Shown here one piece after another: positions 15,920 to 26,015 of a stretch of 64,000 nt of DNA. The DNA is taken from positions 1-64,000 of the forward strand of contig CALBTT010000214.1 of the NCBI GenBank assembly GCA_937967645.1, written 5' to 3'. Source of the stretch: an uncultured Zoogloea sp. Its GTDB lineage: Bacteria; Pseudomonadota; Gammaproteobacteria; Burkholderiales; Rhodocyclaceae. The notes under the pieces are model-generated. The model saw only the letters and a program-made list of their open reading frames with translations, was not told the DNA's origin and did not search any database. The stretch's first letter is position 1, and each line of letters starts with the position of its first letter. Position numbers and translations under genes: made by a program.

Positions 15920-16303
15920 GTGACCGTCCAGAACCTCCCACCTGACAGCTACCGCCACGTGGCCGCCGGCGAAATCCAGGCCAAGGTGCATGTGTATCGG
16001 ACCGCCCTCGGCGACGACGGCCCCGGCAGCGTCGGCTGGCAGGGCGTCAATGGCGAGTGGCAGCAAGTGCCCCTGGCCGTCGGCGACACCGTCGCCCTCA
16101 CGGTGGACGGCGCGGCAGGCACCTTGCTCAACCTGTGCCCCGCCACCGTCCAGCTGTTGTGGAACAACATCCACATCAAGGACATGCAGGCCGTGCCGGA
16201 AGGCGGGGCACGCGAACTGCTGGCCCACCGCGGCAACGCGGCGCAGAAGCCGCCGGCCCGGCAGCCGCGGGAGCTCCACGGCACCCCCCGGCGAGGCCAC
16301 TGA
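15920..16303 (+). CDS. Hypothetical protein, GTG start
   Basis: 127 residues, no signal peptide or membrane segment. The GTG at 15920 is preceded by AAAGGAG with seven bases spacing, a much better start than the TTG of the longer open frame at 15860. The compact core (about residues 10-100: EIQAKVHVYRTAL, VPLAVGDTVALTVDG, LNLCPATVQLLWNNIHIKDM) looks like a small beta-rich domain, followed by a basic, proline-rich tail. I do not recognise the family. It lies 40 bp upstream of the TetR-controlled promoter of the DsrE-like gene. Any link to the sulfur regulon is only positional. Confidence 0.65.
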   Translation: MTVQNLPPDSYRHVAAGEIQAKVHVYRTALGDDGPGSVGWQGVNGEWQQVPLAVGDTVALTVDGAAGTLLNLCPATVQLLWNNIHIKDMQAVPEGGARELLAHRGNAAQKPPARQPRELHGTPRRGH

Positions 16304-16336
16304 GTCCGTTCGGGAGGCAGAGGAAAACGGGCCTGA

Positions 16337-16365
16337 TTGCGCACCTACCAACTGGTAGGTATATT
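16337..16365 (+). promoter_or_regulatory. TetR-type operator inside the promoter of the DsrE-like gene
   Basis: The perfect palindrome ACCTACCA-AC-TGGTAGGT (16343-16360) fills the 17-bp spacer between -35 TTGCGC (16337-16342) and -10 TATATT (16360-16365). A second copy with the same placement is at 19357-19385. A TetR dimer bound here would block RNA polymerase directly. The regulator is most likely the TetR gene at 16932. Confidence 0.75.
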
Positions 16366-16431
16366 CGGTCTCAAAGATGACCGTGGAACCGGATTCACCC
16401 GACTCCGGCCGCGGCCCGATCCGGAGACCTC

Positions 16432-16935
16432 ATGCGCCTCATTCCCCCCTGGCTGCGCCTGCTGGCGGCACTCGTCCCTCTCCTGGCCTGTCAGCCCGCA
16501 TCCGCCACGGAGCCGAATGACGCCGCCGCCCTGCGCGGTGTCACTGAAGGCAAAGGCATCTTCCTGATCGATTTCAACGATCCCCGCAAGGCCGCCTTCT
16601 ACCTGAGCATCATCAAGGAGACCCATGGCGGCATGCTCCGCCAGGGCGTCAGGCCCGATCTGATCATCGTGTACATCGGGCCGACCGTGCGCTTCCTGAC
16701 CACCCGGCCCGACAGCGCCCTCCAGCTGGAGCACGAGGACGCCCTCGAATCCATCGCGATGCTGGTCAAGGAATTGGCCGCGCTGGGCGTTCGCCATGAG
16801 GTCTGCGCGATCGCCACGCGGGTCATGCGGATCGACGATGCCACCCTGTTGCCCGGGCTGACCCTGGTGGCCGACGGCTTCATCTCGCTGATCGGCTACC
16901 AGACCCAGGGCTACAAGCTGGTCCCGCTGTTCTAG
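16432..16935 (+). CDS. Exported DsrE/DsrF-like protein
   Basis: 167 residues with a signal peptide (about 1-25, ending PASA). The mature part has the DsrE-like fold pattern: a strand KGIFLIDFNDPRKAAFYLSIIKE, then PDLIIVYIGPTVRFL, then HEVCAIATRVMRI followed by an LPGL...VADGFISLIGYQTQGYKLVPLF tail, as in secreted DsrE-family proteins. The single cysteine (VCAIA) is where sulfur-carrying DsrE proteins have theirs. The -10 box ends 66 bp upstream and overlaps the TetR operator. Its stop shares CTAG with the convergent TetR gene. Sulfane-sulfur binding in the periplasm is inferred from family and from the neighbouring SoxYZ-like gene. Confidence 0.75.
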   Translation: MRLIPPWLRLLAALVPLLACQPASATEPNDAAALRGVTEGKGIFLIDFNDPRKAAFYLSIIKETHGGMLRQGVRPDLIIVYIGPTVRFLTTRPDSALQLEHEDALESIAMLVKELAALGVRHEVCAIATRVMRIDDATLLPGLTLVADGFISLIGYQTQGYKLVPLF

Positions 16936-17516
16936 CAGCCCCGGCCCGCTGGCGGGGCCGCCAGGGCAAGCACCTGCTCGAAGCCGGCCAGGGCCAGGGC
17001 CCGGGACTGCATGGCGCGGGCCACCAGGCTGCCCCCCTCGAGAGTGCTCAGGATCAGGATGGCCAACGCACCGGCACCGTCCGGCCAGGACAGCTGACCA
17101 GCGGCACAGCCCTGCTCGACCGTCCGGGTCAGCCAGGCCAGATGGAGCTCGAAATAAGCCCGGGTCCGGGCATGAATCGATTCCGGCAAGGCGGCCAGCT
17201 CGGCCGACAGCGCACAGCACAGGGGGCGCAGCTGCTCCTCGAAACCATCGAGGAACAGCTGCCCGTAGGCCTGCAGGCGGGCTAGCGCATCGCCATGCGC
17301 CGCCTCGATCCCGGCCAGGGACTCAGCGAAGCGCACCATCGCGACTTCGACGACCTCCTCGGCGAGACGCTGCTTGGTGGGAAAGTGGTAGTGGATGCTG
17401 GCCTTGGTGATGCCGATCTTGTCGGTCAGGTGGGCATAGCTGAAGGCCGAATAGCCGGATCGACGGATCAGGTATTCGGCCTCGGCCAGCAATTGGGAAC
17501 GGGTGGGTGCGGTCAT
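16932..17516 (-). CDS. TetR/AcrR-family repressor
   Basis: 194 residues from ATG 17516. The helix-turn-helix near the N-terminus reads YAHLTDKIGITKASIHYHFPTKQRL, and the remaining helical domain is a TetR ligand/dimer domain with a CC pair (LCCALSAELAAL). An alternative ATG at 17552 overlaps the metallohydrolase stop as TGATG and would add 12 residues; coupling favours it, family length favours 17516. It is the last gene of the SoxYZ-like operon. Its stop codon shares a CTAG with the convergent DsrE-like gene. It probably binds the palindromes at 16343 and 19362, thus controlling both units and itself. Confidence 0.88.
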   Translation of the reverse strand: MTAPTRSQLLAEAEYLIRRSGYSAFSYAHLTDKIGITKASIHYHFPTKQRLAEEVVEVAMVRFAESLAGIEAAHGDALARLQAYGQLFLDGFEEQLRPLCCALSAELAALPESIHARTRAYFELHLAWLTRTVEQGCAAGQLSWPDGAGALAILILSTLEGGSLVARAMQSRALALAGFEQVLALAAPPAGRGC

Positions 17517-17551
17517 GGAGCGAAGGCTATCATCCCGCGCCGGCGCGCACA

Positions 17552-18496
17552 TCAGTGGCCATGGCCCGCCTCGAGCGCCTCCACCTCGATGCCCGGCAGC
17601 AGGTGGCCCACCGAGCGCCGGTACTCGGCCGGCGCCACCGGCAGCGTCCGGTACCGCTCCGGCAGCGGGCGGGCCAGGATCTCGTTCATGTCCAGTCCGT
17701 CGGCCGCCGCCTGGCGCAGGGAACCCGACAACCAGGTCAGCCAGTCGCGGGTCAGCCGGATCGGCTGCGCGTCGCGGGACACCGGACCGTGCCCTGGCAC
17801 CAGCACCTTCACGCCACCGCCGGCCACCATCGCCTCGAGGGTATCCAGGGAGGCCATCCAGCGCGCCACCTGGGCGTGGGGCGTGGTCGGCGCCCGGTCG
17901 TTGAAGACCAGGTCGCCGGCGAACAGCACGCCACTGCCTTCATCGAGCAGGGCCAGATCGGCGCCGGTATGGCCGTCCAGGGCCAGCAGGCGCAGACGCC
18001 GCCCGCCGACTTCGAGCGGACCGGCCTGCAGGGCGCGGGTCGGCACCACGACCTCGGTGCCCGACATCCAGTCGCCGCTCATGCGGAACAGGTTCTCGGC
18101 AAAGGCATTGCCCTCGCTGGCAATGCCTCGCTGCACCTCCGCCAGGCTGCCCAGCGGCACATCGGAGAAGGCCTGGTTGCCGAGGAAGTGGTCGGGGTGG
18201 TGATGGGTGTTGATCGCCATCAGCACCGGCTTGTCGGTCACCCGGGCGATGGCCTGGCGCATCTGCCGGCCGTAGCGCAGCGACGGGCCGGTGTCGATCA
18301 CCACCACGCCCTGGGGTCCGACGATGAAGCCGGTATTGACGATGTTGCCGCCGTTCCGCGTGTCGAAGTCCTCGGTCTTGCCGACGAACACATATACATC
18401 CGGGGCCACCGCCCGGGGCTCCAGACGGTAGTCGAAATCATCGGCGTGGGCGGCCAGGGCAACCCAGGCCAGCAGTGCAAGGATCAGGCGCTTCAT
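17552..18496 (-). CDS. Quinoprotein relay system zinc metallohydrolase (SoxH-related)
   Basis: 314 residues with a short signal peptide (about 1-18, ending AHA), so periplasmic. Metallo-beta-lactamase fold: VVVIDTGPSLRYG, the metal motif NTHHHPDHFLGN, the third ligand in LDGHTGADLALL, LFAGDLVFND, and VLVPGHGPVS. It matches the metallohydrolase that accompanies PQQ dehydrogenases and SoxYZ-like carriers in 'quinoprotein relay' clusters. Its ATG overlaps the SoxYZ-like stop (ATGA). It presumably hydrolyses or releases the group carried by the SoxYZ-like partner. No quinoprotein dehydrogenase lies in the window. Confidence 0.85.
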   Translation of the reverse strand: MKRLILALLAWVALAAHADDFDYRLEPRAVAPDVYVFVGKTEDFDTRNGGNIVNTGFIVGPQGVVVIDTGPSLRYGRQMRQAIARVTDKPVLMAINTHHHPDHFLGNQAFSDVPLGSLAEVQRGIASEGNAFAENLFRMSGDWMSGTEVVVPTRALQAGPLEVGGRRLRLLALDGHTGADLALLDEGSGVLFAGDLVFNDRAPTTPHAQVARWMASLDTLEAMVAGGGVKVLVPGHGPVSRDAQPIRLTRDWLTWLSGSLRQAAADGLDMNEILARPLPERYRTLPVAPAEYRRSVGHLLPGIEVEALEAGHGH

Positions 18497-19263
18497 GGTG
18501 CAATCCGGACATCGAAGGTGTTGCCGTTGTTATCCCGCCCCGCAGCCTGCAGGGCACCGCCACGTTGGCCGCGGTACAGCGTGAACACCGGGTTCTCGCT
18601 GACCGGCTGGGAGATCTCCAGGCGCATCAGGGGCGTGCCGGCTTCGTCCCGGAGGGTCAGCGCCTCGAGGTGGAAGGCCGGAATACCGGCAATCAGACCG
18701 GTGTCCATCGGATGGATGATGCGCAACCGGACCCGCCCCGACATCGGCCCCTCGCTCCAGGCGCGCGCCGTGACCTCGTTGAGGCGCTTCTGCCACTCGG
18801 TGGAGGTGGACCCGACCGAGGGAGCCGTGCAGCCGCCCCCTGCGGTGTTCACCAGGGCCCCACCCACGTGCCACACCCCATCGGCAGTGCGCGCCGCGGC
18901 CCTCAGGGGCGTGGACTGCTGCAGCTTGACCCGGAAGCCCAGGTAGGCGCTGGTCGCCTCGGGGTGGAAGCGCAGGATCTCGAGAATGGGATTGAAGTCG
19001 GCGAAGACCAACACCTCCTTCACGTCGGGCAGCGCCGTGGCATCGACCGTCACCGGCACCAGCATGGGGTTCTCGGCGAGGTCCGGCGCCTCCACCTTCA
19101 CCCGGGAATCGAACACATAGGCCTCGCCGGCCAGCAGGCTGCGGGCCATGTCCTCCCAGCGGGGCGAACCCAGCGGGTCGACTGCGCGCTCGGCGGCCCT
19201 GCCGGCAGGCACCGCCAATACTGTTGCGGCGAGTACCGCCGCCATCAATGCTGCGACTCTCAT
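18493..19263 (-). CDS. Quinoprotein-dehydrogenase-associated SoxYZ-like carrier protein
   Basis: 256 residues with a signal peptide (about 1-23). The N-terminal half is SoxY-like and ends in a glycine-rich cysteine motif, NTAGGGCTAPS, comparable to the substrate-carrying GGCGG of SoxY. The C-terminal half is SoxZ-like (VRLRIIHPMDTGL ... NPVFTLYR). Fusion of Y and Z halves is characteristic of the quinoprotein-associated family, in which the cysteine carries a sulfur-linked intermediate. AAAGGAGG lies seven bases before ATG 19263. The promoter and TetR operator are about 95-120 bp upstream. First gene of a three-gene operon. Confidence 0.85.
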   Translation of the reverse strand: MRVAALMAAVLAATVLAVPAGRAAERAVDPLGSPRWEDMARSLLAGEAYVFDSRVKVEAPDLAENPMLVPVTVDATALPDVKEVLVFADFNPILEILRFHPEATSAYLGFRVKLQQSTPLRAAARTADGVWHVGGALVNTAGGGCTAPSVGSTSTEWQKRLNEVTARAWSEGPMSGRVRLRIIHPMDTGLIAGIPAFHLEALTLRDEAGTPLMRLEISQPVSENPVFTLYRGQRGGALQAAGRDNNGNTFDVRIAP

Positions 19264-19356
19264 CGCATCTCCTCCTTTGTCGTGGTAACGCCCCGTTGTT
19301 GGTCTGGGGCCGGCGAAACGATCGTCCGGCTTGCAAGGGCTGTCCTGACGCAGGAA

Positions 19357-19385
19357 ATATTATCTACTAGTTGGTAGGTTTGCAA
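19357..19385 (-). promoter_or_regulatory. TetR-type operator inside the promoter of the SoxYZ-like operon
   Basis: Read on the minus strand: -35 TTGCAA (19385-19380), a 17-bp spacer, -10 TAATAT (19362-19357). The operator ACCTACCAACTAGTAGAT (19379-19362) fills the spacer. Its first ten bases equal the operator at 16343 and the other arm differs by two. The identical geometry at two promoters flanking the TetR gene is strong evidence for a common regulon. Confidence 0.75.
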
Positions 19386-19423
19386 TCCGGAAGCGATCCA
19401 TCACAGCCGCCGGGCAAAAAGCA

Positions 19424-19448
19424 AAAGCCCGGCACGAGGCCGGGCTTT
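19424..19448 (-). terminator. Intrinsic terminator of the cupin gene
   Basis: AAAGCCCGGC (19424-19433) and GCCGGGCTTT (19439-19448) form a 10-bp stem with a 5-base loop. On the minus strand the stem is followed by TTTTGCTTTTT-like sequence, giving the usual U-rich tail. It lies about 60 bp after the cupin stop codon. Confidence 0.75.
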
Positions 19449-19505
19449 CGATGCAGCAGGAGAGGTCATACCGGAATGGGGACAGCCCGGCCCGCGACCG
19501 CCTGT

Positions 19506-19832
19506 TCAGGCCATACCGCCCGCGGGGCCGAACATGGCCATGAGGGTCAGATCTTCGGTGATGTCGAAGAAGGAGTGCTCGGTGGTCGCGCTGACGAACA
19601 GCACCATGCCCGGCCCGACCTCCTGCTCCTGCCCATCGACACGCAGGCGGGCGTGGCCTTCCAGCACCATGTAGAGCTCATCTTCGAAGTGGGGTGCCTG
19701 CATGTCCTTGGCGCCGGCCGGCAGGCGGTACAGGGCGCAGGACATCTGCGAACTGCGCAGGAACTCGAAAATGGCGGGCTGACTGCCCTCTACCCGGCTC
19801 TTGAGCTCACTGAGGTTGAACACTTTCCACAC
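19506..19832 (-). CDS. Small cupin-domain protein
   Basis: About 108 residues from a GTG at 19832 (another GTG nine bases later is possible); the longer open frame has a noncoding-like N-terminus. It is a single conserved beta-barrel cupin with APHFEDELYMVLEGHARLRVDG (motif 1, with His and Glu metal ligands) and VGPGMVLFVSATTEHSFFDI (motif 2, with His). The metal ion and substrate cannot be read. It stands alone between the SoxYZ-like operon and katG, with its own terminator. Confidence 0.75.
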   Translation of the reverse strand: MWKVFNLSELKSRVEGSQPAIFEFLRSSQMSCALYRLPAGAKDMQAPHFEDELYMVLEGHARLRVDGQEQEVGPGMVLFVSATTEHSFFDITEDLTLMAMFGPAGGMA

Positions 19833-20025
19833 GCTGAATGACCCCAAGGAGAATAGGTTTATCGATGTCCGCGATAGTGCCAGAGGCGGGACAGCCGTCA
19901 AGCCTTTCCTTCTCCATGGGTGATCGAGGCCCCGGCCCTGGCGGACTGCACCGATCAACACCCTGAGGGCTCATGTGCGGCATCCCGGATGGCATGGCGG
20001 CCAGGCCACCCGGGATCCGGAGCGC

Positions 20026-22281
<2,256 letters not shown>

Positions 22282-22424
22282 TTAGCCATGCCCCTACGCC
22301 ACCTCCATTGAATTCGTCCAATGAAGACGATGGGGGCCCGCTATTGACAGCACAGGGCGGCAAGGGTTGCCATGACACGCGAAACCATTCAGCATCTCCC
22401 GCTCACGAGATGAAAGGACGCCCG

Positions 22425-23048
22425 ATGAACAGCAGCCCGTCGATCACGCTTTACGGCACGCCGCCGTCCGGTCACGCCCACCGGGTCGAGGTCCTGCTCA
22501 AGCTGCTTGGTCTGCCTTACCGCTACGTCACCGCCACGGCGGACGTACGGCAGACGCCCGGATTCCTGGCGCTGAACCCCCTGGGGCAGATCCCCGTGCT
22601 GCAGGACGGCGACACGGTGATCTGTGACAGCACCGCCATCCTCATCTACCTGGTGGAAAAGTATGCGCCCGACAGCGCCTGGTTGCCCCGCGATGCGGAG
22701 ACCCGCGCAGAGGTGCAGCGCTGGCTGTCGATCGCCTCGGCGGAAGTCCGCTTCGGCCCGGCGGCTGCCCGCGCGGTGACGCAATGGAACATGGCTGGCA
22801 ATCTGGAGACCGCCCACGCCATCGCGGCGCGGCTGTTCGGCTTCATGGAAGGGCACCTGGCCGACCGCGCCTTCCTCGCAGCGCCCCACCCCACCCTGGC
22901 GGATCTGGCCTGCTATGCCTACATCGCCCACGCGCCGGAGGGGGGCATCGACCTCGCGCCCTATCCCCACATCCGGGCCTGGCTGGGCCGCGTGGCGGCG
23001 ATTCCGGGCTTCACCGACATGGCCCCGCTGCCCCTGCCCAGCCGATGA
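22425..23048 (+). CDS. Glutathione S-transferase family protein
   Basis: 207 residues. The N-terminal thioredoxin-like domain (about 1-78) has SITLYGTPPSGHAHRVEVLLKLLGLPY and the glutathione-binding stretch NPLGQIPVLQDGDTVICDSTAILIYL. The C-terminal helical domain contains PTLADLACYAYIAHAPEGG. The start at 22425 follows AAAGGAC at seven bases; ATG 22410 is an alternative adding five residues. The next gene starts within its stop codon (ATGA). A role in electrophile or peroxide detoxification fits its place opposite katG. Confidence 0.88.
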   Translation: MNSSPSITLYGTPPSGHAHRVEVLLKLLGLPYRYVTATADVRQTPGFLALNPLGQIPVLQDGDTVICDSTAILIYLVEKYAPDSAWLPRDAETRAEVQRWLSIASAEVRFGPAAARAVTQWNMAGNLETAHAIAARLFGFMEGHLADRAFLAAPHPTLADLACYAYIAHAPEGGIDLAPYPHIRAWLGRVAAIPGFTDMAPLPLPSR

Positions 23049-23434
23049 CCCGAGCGGCGACAGCATCCATGACGCCCAAAGAGGTGGCCGATTTCTGCAG
23101 GACCTTACCGGGCGCCGTCGAGTCCATCAAATGGGGCGGCAACCAGGTCTTCTCGATCGCCGAGAACAAGATGTTCGCCATCCTGGGCCTCGACAGCACA
23201 GGGAAAAGCAAGCTGGCCTTCAAGGTCGACGACGACCTCTTCCTGGCCTTCACCGACCGGCCGGGCATCCGCCCTGCTCCCTATCTGGCCCGGGCCCGCT
23301 GGGTGGCCATGGAAGCCCCCTATCCGATGACAGCCGATGAACTCAGGGCACTTCTGACGCGCTCCCATCAGCTGGTCGCGCTGCGTCTGCCGAAATACCG
23401 TCAGGAAGCATTCCGGATCCGTCCGGAGACATGA
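23045..23434 (+). CDS. MmcQ/YjbR-family protein
   Basis: 129 residues, soluble. The core TPKEVADFCRTLPGAVESIKWGGNQVFSIAENKMFAILG followed by KLAFKVDDDLF and RARWVAMEAPYPMTADELRALLTRSHQLVALRLPKYRQ is characteristic of the YjbR/MmcQ family (CyaY-like fold, sometimes labelled DNA-binding). The ATG at 23045 overlaps the GST stop; a second Met at 23069 is an alternative start. The family's function is unproven. Confidence 0.85.
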   Translation: MTRAATASMTPKEVADFCRTLPGAVESIKWGGNQVFSIAENKMFAILGLDSTGKSKLAFKVDDDLFLAFTDRPGIRPAPYLARARWVAMEAPYPMTADELRALLTRSHQLVALRLPKYRQEAFRIRPET

Positions 23435-23441
23435 CGGACCG

Positions 23442-23464
23442 GGCGCTCCGCAGCACGGAGCGCC
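23442..23464. terminator. Hairpin between convergent YjbR-like and DUF2058 genes
   Basis: GGCGCTCCG (23442-23450) and CGGAGCGCC (23456-23464) form a perfect 9-bp stem with a 5-base loop, placed between the two stop codons. It could serve both strands. There is no U-tract. Confidence 0.5.
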
Positions 23465-23473
23465 GTCCGGGAA

Positions 23474-24010
23474 TTACCACATCATGTCGTCCGGCACCTG
23501 GAAGGCGGCGTAGGGATCGTCCTCATCGACGGTGGTGCTGGCCTTGACGACCCGCACGACCACCGCAGGATCCCGCTCGGCGATCTTGTTGGCGACGACG
23601 CTGGGCACCAGCTCGACGCTCTCGCCCTGGCAGATGATCACCAGATGGCCCGCCGCAATATGGGACTGGACCTGGGCTGACACATAGACCCGCTTGATCT
23701 TGTTGTCGTGGGTGAAGTTGTAGGCGATGTCGCCGGAGCCCTTGCTCTGGCGGCTCTGCTTCACCATCTGGACAATCTGCGCGGCGAGCGCCTTCTGGGC
23801 CGCGGCGGCATCGCGCTGGGCGTTGAGCTCCCGGGAGCGCTCGGCGTCCTTGCGCTGCGCCTCCAGTACCGCCAGGCGAGCCTCATCGACGCTCTCGACG
23901 CCCGTCCGACGCTCGACTTTCTTCTGCTTGGCCTTTTCCTGGTTGGTCTGCTTGACCTTGTTCTTGCTTACCAGGCCGGCTTTCAAAAATTGATCCTGCA
24001 AGGAGGCCAT
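23474..24010 (-). CDS. DUF2058 (YaiL-like) protein
   Basis: 178 residues from ATG 24010, with GGAG seven bases upstream. The N-terminal MASLQDQFLKAGLVSKNKVKQ leads into a long charged coiled region (about 20-95, rich in Lys, Glu, Arg and Gln). A globular domain with YNFTHDNKIKRVYVSAQVQSHIAAGHLVII and an acidic end (DEDDPYAAFQVPDDMMW) completes it. This is the DUF2058/YaiL family, suspected to be RNA- or nucleoprotein-associated. No firm function can be assigned. Confidence 0.88.
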   Translation of the reverse strand: MASLQDQFLKAGLVSKNKVKQTNQEKAKQKKVERRTGVESVDEARLAVLEAQRKDAERSRELNAQRDAAAAQKALAAQIVQMVKQSRQSKGSGDIAYNFTHDNKIKRVYVSAQVQSHIAAGHLVIICQGESVELVPSVVANKIAERDPAVVVRVVKASTTVDEDDPYAAFQVPDDMMW

Positions 24011-24034
24011 CTGCCACTCCGTCAATGAGATCGC

Positions 24035-24060
24035 TTGCCCGGCGCATCAGCGCCGGGCAA
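24035..24060 (-). terminator. Strong hairpin downstream of glmS
   Basis: TTGCCCGGCGC (24035-24045) and GCGCCGGGCAA (24050-24060) form a perfect 11-bp stem with a 4-base loop, 57 bp after the glmS stop and 25 bp before the DUF2058 start. No U-tract follows, so it may be a Rho-assisted or RNA-stabilising structure. Confidence 0.5.
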
Positions 24061-24116
24061 AGGCAGCAGGATAGCAAAAAGCGACCGCCGGACGCCGCTC
24101 CGGCTGATCCGCCGAC

Positions 24117-25955
24117 TTACTCCACCGTCACGCTCTTGGCCAGGTTGCGCGGCTTGTCCACGTCCGTGCCTTTGACCAGCGCCGCGTGGTAGCTGAGCAG
24201 CTGCAGCGGGATGACGTGGAGCACCGGAGAGAGCAGCCCGTAGTGTTCGGGCATGTGCAGGATGTGCACGCCTTCGGTCTCCGGGATCTCGCTGCCGGCA
24301 TCGGCAAAGACATAGAGCTCGCCACCGCGGGCGCGGACTTCCTGAAGGTTGCTCTTGAGCTTTTCCAGCAGCTCGTCGGCCGGGGCCACGGCGATCACCG
24401 GCATGTCCTTGTCCACCAGGGCCAGGGGGCCATGCTTGAGTTCGCCGGCGGCGTAGCTTTCGGCGTGGATGTAGGAGATCTCCTTGAGCTTGAGGGCGCC
24501 CTCCATGGCGATCGGCCAGTGGCTGCCGCGGCCCAGGAAGAGAGCATGCTGCTTGCTCGCAAAGCGCTGGGCCCAGCGCTCGATCTCCGGCTCGAGGTCG
24601 AGCACCTTGCCCACCGCCACCGGCAGGTGGCGCAGCTGGGTGAGGTAGCCGGCTTCCTGCTCGCCGGAGAGGCGGCCATTGACCTTGGCCAGGGCCAGGG
24701 TCAGCAGGGCCAGGGCGGCGAGCTGGGTGGTGAAGGCCTTGGTGGAGGCGACACCGATCTCGGGGCCGGCGCGGGTGATGAAGCGCAGGGCGGACTCGCG
24801 GACGATGGCGGACTCGGGCACGTTGCAGATGGCCAGGGTCTTGGTCATGCCCAGGCTCTTGGCGTGCTTGAGGGCGGCCAGGGTGTCGGCGGTCTCGCCG
24901 GACTGGGAGATGACCACCACCAGGGTGTCGGCCTCGGGTACGGATTCGCGATAACGGTATTCGGAGGCGATCTCGACCGTGCAGGGGATCTTCGCCACGG
25001 ACTCCAGCCAGTAGCGGGCGGTGAAGCCGGAGTGGTAGCTGGTGCCGCAGGCGAGGATGAGCACCCGCCGGGTGGCCTTGAGCACATCCACGGCCTCGGC
25101 GCCGAAGATCTGCGGGCTGATGATGCCCGCGCCGGCGATGGGTTCGAGGGTGTTGGCCAGGGCCTGGGGCTGCTCGAAGATCTCCTTCTGCATGTAGTGA
25201 CGGTACTTGCCCAGCTCGACCGCATCGGCGGACAGGCTGGAGATGCTCACCGGGCGATCGACCGGGGTGCCGTCCTGCAGGGTGACGCGGTAGCCATCGA
25301 GGCGCAGCTCGGCGACGTCGCCGTCTTCGAGATACACCACCTTGCGGGTGACCTGCAGCAGGGCAGCGGTGTCGGAGGCGGCGTAGTGGCCGTCCTCGCC
25401 GATGCCCAGCAGCAGGGGTGACCCCTTGCGGGCGACGATGGCGCGGCTGGGGTCGATCTCGGCGATCACGCCGATGGCGTAGGCCCCGACCAGGTCGGCC
25501 AGGGTGGCGCGCACCGCGTCGAAGAGGTCGGGAAAGGTCTTGAGCTTGTCGTGCAGCAGGTGAGCGATGGCCTCGGTGTCGGTCTCGGACGAGAAGACGT
25601 AGCCCTTGGCCTGGAGCTGACTGCGCAGCGCCTCGAAGTTCTCGATGATGCCGTTATGCACCACGGCGAGGCCGCCGGAGATGTGCGGGTGGGCGTTGCG
25701 CTCGGAGGGCACGCCGTGGGTGGCCCAGCGGGTGTGGGCGATGCCCAGTTCAGCGGTGAGCTGCACGTCGTCAGCCTGGGCCGAGAGTTCGGCGACACGG
25801 CCCACGGCACGCAGGCGCTGCAGCTGAGGGGTGGCTTCCGGCTTGAGGACGGCCAGGCCGGCGGAGTCGTAACCCCGGTATTCAAGCTTGCGCAGGCCTT
25901 CGAGCAGCACGGGGACGATGTTGCGACGGGCAATGGCGGTAACGATGCCACACAT
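24117..25955 (-). CDS. glmS: Glutamine--fructose-6-phosphate aminotransferase (isomerising)
   Basis: 612 residues, standard GlmS length. After Met removal the nucleophile Cys leads [21 protein letters not shown] (class II glutaminase, about 1-240). Two SIS sugar-isomerase domains follow (about 290-600: [24 protein letters not shown]). The C-terminus [13 protein letters not shown] is diagnostic. It makes glucosamine-6-phosphate for peptidoglycan and LPS. The start at 25955 is required because the catalytic Cys must be residue 2. It follows glmU by 60 bp on the same strand, giving a glmU-glmS operon. Confidence 0.98.
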   Translation of the reverse strand: MCGIVTAIARRNIVPVLLEGLRKLEYRGYDSAGLAVLKPEATPQLQRLRAVGRVAELSAQADDVQLTAELGIAHTRWATHGVPSERNAHPHISGGLAVVHNGIIENFEALRSQLQAKGYVFSSETDTEAIAHLLHDKLKTFPDLFDAVRATLADLVGAYAIGVIAEIDPSRAIVARKGSPLLLGIGEDGHYAASDTAALLQVTRKVVYLEDGDVAELRLDGYRVTLQDGTPVDRPVSISSLSADAVELGKYRHYMQKEIFEQPQALANTLEPIAGAGIISPQIFGAEAVDVLKATRRVLILACGTSYHSGFTARYWLESVAKIPCTVEIASEYRYRESVPEADTLVVVISQSGETADTLAALKHAKSLGMTKTLAICNVPESAIVRESALRFITRAGPEIGVASTKAFTTQLAALALLTLALAKVNGRLSGEQEAGYLTQLRHLPVAVGKVLDLEPEIERWAQRFASKQHALFLGRGSHWPIAMEGALKLKEISYIHAESYAAGELKHGPLALVDKDMPVIAVAPADELLEKLKSNLQEVRARGGELYVFADAGSEIPETEGVHILHMPEHYGLLSPVLHVIPLQLLSYHAALVKGTDVDKPRNLAKSVTVE

Positions 25956-26015
25956 GTTCGTAGACCTCTTGTTAGGGCCCGGCCATCCTGGCCGAGCCGG
26001 ACACAACAACGGGAA

